From Bacteroidales bacterium (GTDB taxonomy: Bacteria; Bacteroidota; Bacteroidia; Bacteroidales; NBLH01), in assembly GCA_016937695.1 (NCBI GenBank), contig JAFGWC010000073.1, forward strand, positions 1-50,531: a DNA stretch of 50,531 nucleotides, written 5' to 3'. The notes below the pieces were generated by a model that saw only the letters and a program-made list of their open reading frames with translations, made no database searches and had not been told where the DNA came from. Both the position numbers and the translations under genes were made by a program. Below, piece after piece: positions 44,063 through 50,531 of this stretch (the first letter of the stretch is position 1; each line of letters starts with the position of its first letter).

Positions 44063-44698
44063 TTAGAATATTGCTACGGCTCTAACCGGGGAACCATCAC
44101 CATTTTTGAATTTTAAAGGCAAACATGATATTGTAAAATCAATATTAATTAGAGATTCCAAATTTGTTAAATTTTCTATTATTATTTTATCTGCGCCTAA
44201 TACTATATTATGATTTATAAATTCTGTATCTGAAATAGGATCTATAGAAATTGCATCAAATCCAACGCCTTTAATGCCTGATTTTGAAAGTATTTCAGCC
44301 ATTTCTTTTGAGATTACTGGAAAATCGTTAAAATAACTTTCTGTTTTCCACTTTTTTGACCAAGAAGTATAAAAAATTATGAAACTATATGAATTTAAAT
44401 CACTTACAGAATCTAAAATTTTTGATGTTATAACTCCATTATTCAAATATTTTGTAGAGTCTAGAACTATTGCTTTTCCATAAAAATTTAATAAATCGCA
44501 ATTTTCTGTGTTTTTTTTATCTAAAAAAAAATGTTTTGGTGTATCGATATGAGTTCCAATATGTCCTTCAATTATATATTTTTGAACATTTATATTTAAA
44601 AAATCCGGATAAATAATTTTTTCTATAATTGGTTTGGCAGAACCAGGATAAACAGTCATGCTTTCTTCAATTGTATGAGACAAATCTATAATTTTCAT
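44063..44698 (-). CDS. Cyclase-family protein (kynurenine formamidase-like metal hydrolase)
   Basis: 211-aa member of the Cyclase/KynB family. The metal-binding signature HIGTHIDTPKHF is complete, preceded by IIDLSHTIEESMTVYPGSAK and followed by a conserved GVGFDAISIDPIS. Family members hydrolyse amides or lactones such as N-formylkynurenine; no other tryptophan-degradation gene is present, so the substrate is open. It is convergent with the sugar transferase (15-bp gap) and is not part of that operon. The C-terminus GDGSPVRAVAIF is typical of the family. Confidence 0.88.
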   Translation of the reverse strand: MKIIDLSHTIEESMTVYPGSAKPIIEKIIYPDFLNINVQKYIIEGHIGTHIDTPKHFFLDKKNTENCDLLNFYGKAIVLDSTKYLNNGVITSKILDSVSDLNSYSFIIFYTSWSKKWKTESYFNDFPVISKEMAEILSKSGIKGVGFDAISIDPISDTEFINHNIVLGADKIIIENLTNLESLINIDFTISCLPLKFKNGDGSPVRAVAIF

Positions 44699-44815
44699 CT
44701 GTTTATACTTTTTTATTTTAACTAATAATACATAAATAATTATTTCTCAAAGATTTGAGATAATAAATATATTGATTTTAGATTAAACGCACAATTACTT
44801 ATAACAAACTTATTT

Positions 44816-45520
44816 TCAGTGTATTATAAACTTAACATTTACTTCACTTTCAACTTTTATTTTTTCAAATTCAATCGGGATTACATTATATCCTTTATTT
44901 ATCGAAGAGCTTCCTCTAATTCTAATTCCTGATACTTTTCCTTGCAAATGATTTCCTATTTGAGTATTATTTATATCAGAAATAAAGATTGCTTTTCCTA
45001 AATTTTGATTTAATGGTTTTACCATTGCTTCTGCTTGCATTTTAGCTTTTTGAATTGCTTTTGACTTTAATTTTATTTGTAATTCTTCAATTTTAGAATA
45101 TTCTGTTCGTTCAAAATTAACATTTGAAATTCCAATTTCCTCCAATTCATATATTACTTTGCCTGCCGTTTTTGCATCAAAAACTAATAATTCATAATAT
45201 TTTGATTTTAAAATATCTTGTGCTTTTAATAAATACTTTTTAAAATTACTTGACAAGTCTGATAAAACAAGTTGTTTTTCTGTTTCGATTCCTATTAATT
45301 TTAGTTTTTCAAACATTCTTAATTCAACATCTTCAAGTGTTTCTTTTCCTTTAGTATTATTTTCAGAAATTATTATTGATAAAAATATTTTATCGGGCAT
45401 AACTAAAGTATCTGCTTTTGCAGTTGTTTCAAGATAAGCTTGATCGATGAAATTTTTTGTTTGACAATAAATAATGTTTGTCATCAAAGCAAAACTAATT
45501 ACAAGTAAAAATCTATTCAT
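44816..45520 (-). CDS. SIMPL (DUF541) domain secreted protein
   Basis: 234-aa exported protein of the SIMPL/DUF541 family (BP26/OMP28-like), which forms periplasmic oligomers; function is poorly defined. Signal peptide about 1-19 (TNIIYCQ). The family opening is ETTAKADTLVMPDKIFLSII, and the long helix-rich middle (LKSKAIQKAKMQAEAMVKPL) followed by GKAIFISDIN is diagnostic. It lacks the usual ring-forming C-terminal extension of some members but has a normal end (EVNVKFIIH). It is not tightly linked to a neighbour. Confidence 0.85.
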   Translation of the reverse strand: MNRFLLVISFALMTNIIYCQTKNFIDQAYLETTAKADTLVMPDKIFLSIIISENNTKGKETLEDVELRMFEKLKLIGIETEKQLVLSDLSSNFKKYLLKAQDILKSKYYELLVFDAKTAGKVIYELEEIGISNVNFERTEYSKIEELQIKLKSKAIQKAKMQAEAMVKPLNQNLGKAIFISDINNTQIGNHLQGKVSGIRIRGSSSINKGYNVIPIEFEKIKVESEVNVKFIIH

Positions 45521-45593
45521 GTTTTCTATTTAAATTAAATGATGTTTTTTTATCATATTACTGTAAATCAATTATTTATCATTAAATATTCAA

Positions 45594-46190
45594 TTAATCA
45601 TAATAAAATTCAGCGCTGTGTTTTAATATTTCTTCTTTGCTGACATATATTTTATAATTAATGTCTTTTTCAAAACCTAAGTCTTTATCTTGCTCAAAGT
45701 CAACATGTTCATAAATACTCATCACAGCATAATAGTCAAGTTGTTCTTCTTTTAAATATTCTTCTTTACTTTCATAATCTTCAAGAAATTTATCATCCCA
45801 AGTTTCTGCAGAACAGACATCGCAATACTCATCAACCGCTTTATATCCGCATATTTCACAATATTTTAAGCTTTTTAAATAGTTTGCAATGTGTTCGTAA
45901 TCCAAAGATTTAAAATTTTGCGGAACTGTTTTTAAAAAATGTATCCAATTAATTGTTGATTTTGGATATGAAATAGAAACGTTTTTAGAATCAACAATGA
46001 TTAAATTGTCATGATTTTCATCTTCAAAATAAATATCTTCAATATCTTCCCATTTGTACAAATACAAAGTATCTCCAAGTAAATTTATTACTTCAAATCC
46101 TGTTTTTGATATTGAAATAAATTGTTTTTTACTGTTTATGTATTTTTTATTAAACAGTTTCCAAAAGAAAAAAGATAATTTTTCAAACAT
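45594..46190 (-). CDS. Unrecognised protein with a CxxC zinc-ribbon-like site
   Basis: I do not recognise this 198-aa family. The N-terminal part (about 20-105) looks like a small PH/YcxB-type beta domain (FISISKTGFEVINLLGDTLY, KWEDIEDIYFED, IIVDSKNVSISYPKSTINW). A short zinc-ribbon-like segment follows with two CxxC pairs (KYCEICGYKAVDEYCDVCSA, about residues 110-127), and the rest is very acidic (YESKEEYLKEEQLDYY). No signal peptide or membrane segment, so it is cytoplasmic. It lies about 70 bp upstream of the SIMPL gene on the same strand. Function not predicted. Confidence 0.7.
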   Translation of the reverse strand: MFEKLSFFFWKLFNKKYINSKKQFISISKTGFEVINLLGDTLYLYKWEDIEDIYFEDENHDNLIIVDSKNVSISYPKSTINWIHFLKTVPQNFKSLDYEHIANYLKSLKYCEICGYKAVDEYCDVCSAETWDDKFLEDYESKEEYLKEEQLDYYAVMSIYEHVDFEQDKDLGFEKDINYKIYVSKEEILKHSAEFYYD

Positions 46191-46382
46191 ATTTTTAATT
46201 TTAAATTTTAGAGCAAGATAGATATTTTTTTTAAAGATTAATCAAGTATAAATTATAATTAAAATAAAAAAACAGTCGATTCATAAATTTCAGATATAAT
46301 TCAATAAAAAACAGTTCTAAATATCATATTATTTAAATACATTTATATCGACATGTAATTATATTAATTTAAAAATATTAAA

Positions 46383-46862
46383 ATGAAAAAACTTAAACTT
46401 TTAATTTTAGCAGTGGTTTCCATTGCTTTTTCAGTAAATGCTCAACAAAAAGACATTCCTGTATCTGAATTACCAAAAGAAGTAAAAGCTGTTTTAGAAG
46501 AATATGTAAATATTTTAACAACATCAAAAGATTTAGATGAATGCGCTGATAGATTTATTGCAATTGCAGGCGGCGGTATAGTAAATCCTGCAGGAACTCA
46601 ATTAAGAAGCAGTGTTAAGCCTTATTCTTTGAAAAAGGATTTTGATAACATTAAATTCTACAAAGTACCTATTGAAATAGTAAGAGTTGCGAAAACAAGA
46701 ACAGGCCAAGCAGGATTTGGTGCTTCTGCTTTAGCCGGCGACTGGTATAAAGTTTACATTGCAAAAAAAACAGGTGGACAGCCAGCTCCTGTTCATATTG
46801 TTTATCCTGAAAATCATCCAACAATTAAAGTTCCTAAAATTACTCAAGGGGGAAGTTTTTAA
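46383..46862 (+). CDS. Small secreted protein of unknown function
   Basis: Not recognised. The 159-aa product has a clear signal peptide (about residues 1-20, FSVNAQQ), so about 139 residues are exported. It has a helical start (ELPKEVKAVLEEYVNILTTS), a Gly-rich turn (FIAIAGGGIVNPAGTQL), and GQAGFGASALAGDWYKVYIA in the second half, with one Cys (LDECADRF). No membrane segment, lipobox or catalytic motif is visible. It is a single-gene unit ended by a strong terminator 17 bp after its stop. The region before it (46191-46382) is AT-rich with no promoter consensus that I would defend. Confidence 0.7.
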   Translation: MKKLKLLILAVVSIAFSVNAQQKDIPVSELPKEVKAVLEEYVNILTTSKDLDECADRFIAIAGGGIVNPAGTQLRSSVKPYSLKKDFDNIKFYKVPIEIVRVAKTRTGQAGFGASALAGDWYKVYIAKKTGGQPAPVHIVYPENHPTIKVPKITQGGSF

Positions 46863-46878
46863 TGCATAAAGGTAATAG

Positions 46879-46906
46879 AAGCTGTCCAAAAAGGGCAGCT
46901 TTTTTT
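46879..46906 (+). terminator. Intrinsic terminator after the small secreted protein gene
   Basis: AAGCTGTCC (46879-46887) pairs with GGGCAGCTT (46893-46901), nine pairs with one G-T, loop AAAAA, followed by seven T. Confidence 0.92.
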
Positions 46907-46944
46907 ATTACAATAAACTACTAACAATAAACACATTATAACAA

Positions 46945-49611
46945 TTACGACCTAAATTTGTACGCAATTTTAAGCATAAAAATATTTTCTGATGTGGATG
47001 AAAATAGATTGTCAAAATCGCTTTTATAATTAAAATCGCCATATTCATCATATAAAGTTTTCCCTTGCGACCAAACTGCATAAATTACAGAACCGGGAAT
47101 ATACTCCCAACGAATAACCAAATTTGAACGAAATTGTTTGAAATTAAAATCAGGTTTTTCAAAACTATAATCTGAAACTCCATCTAATGACTCATCAATT
47201 AATAATAAATTATCTTCTTCTGAATATGTTATTTGAGAATCATCATAAACATACATTCTGTTTTTATACTCGTCTGCTTTGGGGTTTGTAATCATCTTAT
47301 AATCAGCATATTTACCGGCAGTTATAAATGGTGCACCATAATACTGAATGCTTAAATCAGGTGTAATGCTATACTCTAACCTTAAAGTTAAAGAAAAAGT
47401 TTTTTGAGAAATACTGCCAAATAAATATCGTTTTTCGCCATTAAATTCATCTTCTGCAATATACTGTAAATCAGACTCTTCATCAGATAAACTTGGACTT
47501 AAAACTACTGATAAATTATTAATTGGTTTATAGGTAATATCAGCCCAATAGCTAATTCCTGTGAAATAATTTTCTAATCCTTTGCTAAGAGAGGTGCCAA
47601 TTGTGAAAAATAATTTCTTTGTATTGTTTGTAGTTAAATATGCGTATGTATTCCAATTTCCAGGCAAAATTATTGAAGGTCCGCCTCTTAATGCTGTATT
47701 TGAAATTTGTTTATATTCGCCTCCTATTCCTGTTCCAAACGACCATAAGTTATTGAATTTCATCCAAGTATTAAAATTGCCTCCATCAAAAGTGTTAATT
47801 CCTCCAAAATCCCAACCTGCCCATTGGTTCATATTAATTTGCAAGTTTCGGAAAATAGAAAACGGCTTAGGGAAACTATATCCCAACCATGTATATTGAA
47901 AAACTGTATTTGCTTGTCGCAAATATCCCACATCGTTAAGCTCTAAACCAGGCGAGCGCCAAGTTATGTTTAAAGCATATCGCAAACCACTGTTAGCTTG
48001 CTTTCCGGCAGCAAAATTTCCACCTTGACCTATTAAAAAAGTAGCTGTTGAATCAATACTTACATAATTTGCATCCGGTCTTTGATAATATCTTCTCGAA
48101 GATTCTTGCTGATTTAAAATCGCTTCTGTGCTTCCTTCAATTTTACTCGCAATTAAACTTGTTGATATATAGTATTTTTTATCCTTAAAATATTGTTTGA
48201 AATCAAAACCGGCAGTTATTGCATTATCATTAAGAAAATTAAGCTGAGAATCGTCAATTTTTCGATTTGTTGTTGTAAACATAGCTCCTATAATTGTATT
48301 TCCTTTATTTATATCTTTTTGTAATCTGCCAATAAAAAAATTAGTAAATGGTTCAACAGTCTCTTTGCGCATTTCTCCATTCAAATCTATTTCAGCTTTT
48401 TCTTTATTAGTTATACTTTCAATTATTCCAACCGACCATCCATCTTTAGTTTTGCCGGTTAATTTAACAGCGCCTAAAATTCTGGTGTTCTCAGGCTCGT
48501 TAATATACTCACCATCAGACAGTTCAGGACTATAATGAGGTGTTCGTCCAATTCTTCGCGAATAAAAAAGATTATCTTGCGACCATGGACTTCCGCCTGG
48601 AGTGATGTTATAATCAGTAATATTTTTTCCTTCTATAAAAAAAGGCCTTTTTTCTTGAAAATAGCTTTCAAAAGCAGATAAATTTAACTCTGAAGGATCA
48701 GCTTCAACTTGTCCGAAATCAGGATTTATTGTAAAATCGAGAATAAAGTCGTTTGTAATTCCAATTTTGCCGTCAAGTCCGCCATTAAAACCATAATCTC
48801 TCCCATCGGCAAAAGGATTTCCAACTTCTGCTTCATAATTATCGTATTTTGCTGTTAAAAAAGGTGATATTTCGACTTGTTTTTTAGGATTTATATCAGA
48901 AATTCCATCAAGTTCGCCAAAAAGGCTAACCCAACCGGATTCGTCTTTGGATATTTTTTTCCAAAGTGATTTTTCTGAATTTCGATAAAACTCTCTTTCT
49001 ACTTGAACTCCCCATTTTTGATGAAAATTATTTCCAAATCGTAATTGGCTAAATGGAATTTTAAATTCTGCACTCCAGCCATCTACATCTATATTTGTTT
49101 TAGCATACCAAATTGGATCCCAGCTATCGTCAAAATTATCGCCATCGTTTGTAAAAATGCCATCGTTTTTAACTCCAACAGCATTTACAAAAAACACAAA
49201 TGCTGTTCTTTTATCAAAATAACTATCTATATGAATTCCAACTTTATCGCCTTCCCAAGAATCTCTTCTTGTCATTCTCCTTTCAATTTTTTCGGGATTT
49301 GTATCGTAAGATTTAATTGCAACGTACAAATTATTGTCGTCGTAAATAATTCTGAATTTTGTTTCTACGCTAGGTTTTTCGCCTTCATTTGGTTCAAATT
49401 GAACAAAATCGCCTTGCCATTCTGAGATATTCCAAATATCTTCATCTAATATACCATCTATTATTGGTGGTTTTGAGTTTATTTTTTTTGTTGAATAGCA
49501 TTTTATTTTTTTTTCTGATGTTTCATTAAACTTTCTTGATATAAATCTATCCTGAGCATTAGAGTTTAAGAAAAATATGAAGGAAATCAAAAATAATATA
49601 CTTTTTAACAT
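46945..49611 (-). CDS. DUF5916 outer-membrane protein with N-terminal CBM9-like domain
   Basis: 888-aa exported protein. Signal peptide about 1-19 (LNSNAQ). An N-terminal carbohydrate-binding-9-like (DOMON-type) domain (about 35-230) has KPPIIDGILDEDIWNISEWQ, FRIIYDDNNLYVAIKSYD and WYAKTNIDVDGWSAEFKIPF. The remainder (about 240-888) is a DUF5916 beta-barrel: FDFTINPDFGQVEADPSELN, FFIEGKNI, LFYSRRIGRTPHY, and many aromatic-rich strands to the C-terminal FMLKIAYKFRS. The family is common in Bacteroidota; ligand and function are not established, though sugar or glycan binding is plausible. It is monocistronic, convergent with the preceding small gene and separated from the adenylate kinase gene by about 170 bp containing only a weak inverted repeat. 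Confidence 0.88.
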   Translation of the reverse strand: MLKSILFLISFIFFLNSNAQDRFISRKFNETSEKKIKCYSTKKINSKPPIIDGILDEDIWNISEWQGDFVQFEPNEGEKPSVETKFRIIYDDNNLYVAIKSYDTNPEKIERRMTRRDSWEGDKVGIHIDSYFDKRTAFVFFVNAVGVKNDGIFTNDGDNFDDSWDPIWYAKTNIDVDGWSAEFKIPFSQLRFGNNFHQKWGVQVEREFYRNSEKSLWKKISKDESGWVSLFGELDGISDINPKKQVEISPFLTAKYDNYEAEVGNPFADGRDYGFNGGLDGKIGITNDFILDFTINPDFGQVEADPSELNLSAFESYFQEKRPFFIEGKNITDYNITPGGSPWSQDNLFYSRRIGRTPHYSPELSDGEYINEPENTRILGAVKLTGKTKDGWSVGIIESITNKEKAEIDLNGEMRKETVEPFTNFFIGRLQKDINKGNTIIGAMFTTTNRKIDDSQLNFLNDNAITAGFDFKQYFKDKKYYISTSLIASKIEGSTEAILNQQESSRRYYQRPDANYVSIDSTATFLIGQGGNFAAGKQANSGLRYALNITWRSPGLELNDVGYLRQANTVFQYTWLGYSFPKPFSIFRNLQINMNQWAGWDFGGINTFDGGNFNTWMKFNNLWSFGTGIGGEYKQISNTALRGGPSIILPGNWNTYAYLTTNNTKKLFFTIGTSLSKGLENYFTGISYWADITYKPINNLSVVLSPSLSDEESDLQYIAEDEFNGEKRYLFGSISQKTFSLTLRLEYSITPDLSIQYYGAPFITAGKYADYKMITNPKADEYKNRMYVYDDSQITYSEEDNLLLIDESLDGVSDYSFEKPDFNFKQFRSNLVIRWEYIPGSVIYAVWSQGKTLYDEYGDFNYKSDFDNLFSSTSENIFMLKIAYKFRS

Positions 49612-49780
49612 AGCTAAATAGGTTTTATTAGTTTGCTATGTTTAATCAATGATTATTCCAAACTACACATTCTTCTGATTATTAAACACTTAGCGTCAAT
49701 ACATTAAAAAAGTATTATTCAAAATCGAACACTAAGTGTACAAAACTGGACAAATACAAATTAAGTTTTACTTATAAGAT

Positions 49781-50531
49781 TTATTTTAGATTTTTAAAAG
49801 ATGTATCTATTTCATCACATACTTTTTTAAAAACATTTTCAAATGTGTCCATTCCATCAATAATTGAAACATTATGAATTTCTTTATATTTCTCAATTAC
49901 AGGAATAGTTTTTTCCTTATGTTCTTGCAATCGTTTTACAATTTTTTCGGTACTTGAATCGTAAGGCATTTTAGAATCTGTTTTGCTTCTTTTATCCAAA
50001 CGATTTATCAATTCTAAAGTATCTACTTCAATTTCAATAACTTTGTTTATTACCGAGTTTCTTTTTTTCAAAATTCCATCAAGTATATAAGATTGTACCA
50101 AAGTTCTTGGATATCCTTTAAAAATAAAGCCTTTTGCATTTTTTGTATTGTCAATTTTTTTTTCAATAAGTTTAATAACAATTTCATCGGGCACTAATTC
50201 TCCATTTTCATATAATTGTTTAATTTGGTTCCCAATTTCAGAATTATTATTAATTTCTTCATCAAGCATTGCGCCGGTTGCAACAAATTCCAGATTATAT
50301 TTTTCGGCTAATGCTTTGCCAATAGAGCCTCTGCCAGAACCAGGATATCCAAACATAACAATATTAACTAGTTTTGTGCTTTGTACTTTATTTATTAAGT
50401 CTTCGATATCGGAATTTACTTTTTCAATTGATTGTAAGCCATTTACCGAAAAATAATTTCCTCTTTCTTTATAAAAATCTAAAACAGGCAATGTTTTATC
50501 GTAGTATTCTTTCAATCTGTTTTTTATAACA
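49781..50531 (-). CDS. Tandem adenylate kinase; second domain degenerate, first cut by window edge
   Basis: The frame is open to the right edge (249 visible residues, no start in the window). Residues visible first, VIKNRLKEYYDKTLPVLDFY and YFSVNGLQSIEKV, match the C-terminal end of an ordinary adenylate kinase, so a first domain lies mostly outside. A second complete adenylate-kinase-like domain follows (about visible residues 52-249): VMFGYPGSGRGSIGKALAEK, FVATGAMLDEEI, GELVPDEIVIKLIEKKI, GFIFKGYPRTLVQSYILDGI, RLDKRSKTDSKMPYDSS. In it the P-loop Lys is Arg, the Arg of the T-G-D-L-L-R motif is Asp, the Asp before GYPRT is Lys, and the LID motif G-R-x-D-D is lost. It is probably non-catalytic. 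A TTG at 50515 is not the start. Confidence 0.85.
   Translation of the reverse strand, partial: VIKNRLKEYYDKTLPVLDFYKERGNYFSVNGLQSIEKVNSDIEDLINKVQSTKLVNIVMFGYPGSGRGSIGKALAEKYNLEFVATGAMLDEEINNNSEIGNQIKQLYENGELVPDEIVIKLIEKKIDNTKNAKGFIFKGYPRTLVQSYILDGILKKRNSVINKVIEIEVDTLELINRLDKRSKTDSKMPYDSSTEKIVKRLQEHKEKTIPVIEKYKEIHNVSIIDGMDTFENVFKKVCDEIDTSFKNLK

Noticed and set aside
49687-49738. Inverted repeat CACTTAG/CTAAGTG as a terminator or attachment site
   Set aside because: Only 7 bp with a loop of about 38 nt and no T-run; likely chance in AT-rich sequence.
50513-50515. TTG 50515 as the start of a free-standing adenylate kinase
   Set aside because: The frame stays open to the window edge and the residues before it (VIKNR) fit the adenylate kinase C-terminal helix, so the gene continues outside.

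Overview
This is a strongly AT-rich stretch (judged by eye, not counted) of what is most likely a Bacteroidota chromosome, closer in gene content to Bacteroidales/Marinilabiliales than to Flavobacteria. The evidence is a SusC-style TonB receptor with an N-terminal carboxypeptidase-regulatory-like domain, families typical of the phylum (LptD-like, DUF4159, DUF5916, DUF6913, DUF2007-USP, MqnP-like prenyltransferase), very few Shine-Dalgarno sequences, and many upstream regions carrying the Bacteroidota -7 box TAnnTTTG. No rRNA, tRNA, CRISPR array, prophage or insertion-sequence transposase was seen. Most of the window is core housekeeping.

Layout. 1-4.3 kb: an N-acetylmuramoyl-L-alanine amidase cut by the left edge, divergent from an LptD-like/DUF4159 pair. 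4.3-7.8 kb: the conserved thrS-infC-rpmI-rplT translation operon, ending in a clear terminator. 7.9-9.5 kb: dapB followed by a degenerate signal-peptidase-like protein. 9.6-12.3 kb (minus): dapA, a DUF6913 gene and a universal stress protein. 12.3-15.2 kb: gyrB between two inverted copies of a ~90-bp repeat. 15.2-18.7 kb: ftsE, a glycosyltransferase, murB and a repeat-containing secreted protein. 18.8-21.5 kb (minus): a TonB receptor under a TPP riboswitch. 21.5-24.9 kb (minus): an MqnP-like prenyltransferase and a PP2C phosphatase/SiaC pair. 25.2-26.7 kb: an AspT-family transporter. 26.8-30.5 kb (minus): a phosphoesterase and a Cache-PAS-PAS-CBS-nucleotidyltransferase. 30.7-37.1 kb (minus): guaA, a palindromic repeat element, a C1 peptidase, rnz, a STAS protein and rpsA. 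37.5-44.0 kb (plus): a co-directional ACP / asparagine-synthetase-like / NadE-like / AMP-ligase / sugar-transferase cluster. 44-50.5 kb: a cyclase-family protein, a SIMPL protein, two unrecognised proteins, a DUF5916 outer-membrane protein and a tandem adenylate kinase cut by the right edge.

The best candidates for under-described biology are: (i) the five-gene ACP-AsnB-NadE-ligase-phosphoglycosyltransferase cluster, which looks like a carrier-linked acyl/amide modification of a lipid-linked glycan; (ii) the membrane sensor whose output domain is a GlnD-like nucleotidyltransferase, encoded 10 bp after a phosphoesterase that could reverse its reaction; (iii) a tandem adenylate kinase whose second domain has lost key catalytic residues; (iv) infC starting at AUA behind a strong Shine-Dalgarno. 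All functional statements rest on recognised families and visible motifs; no searches were run.
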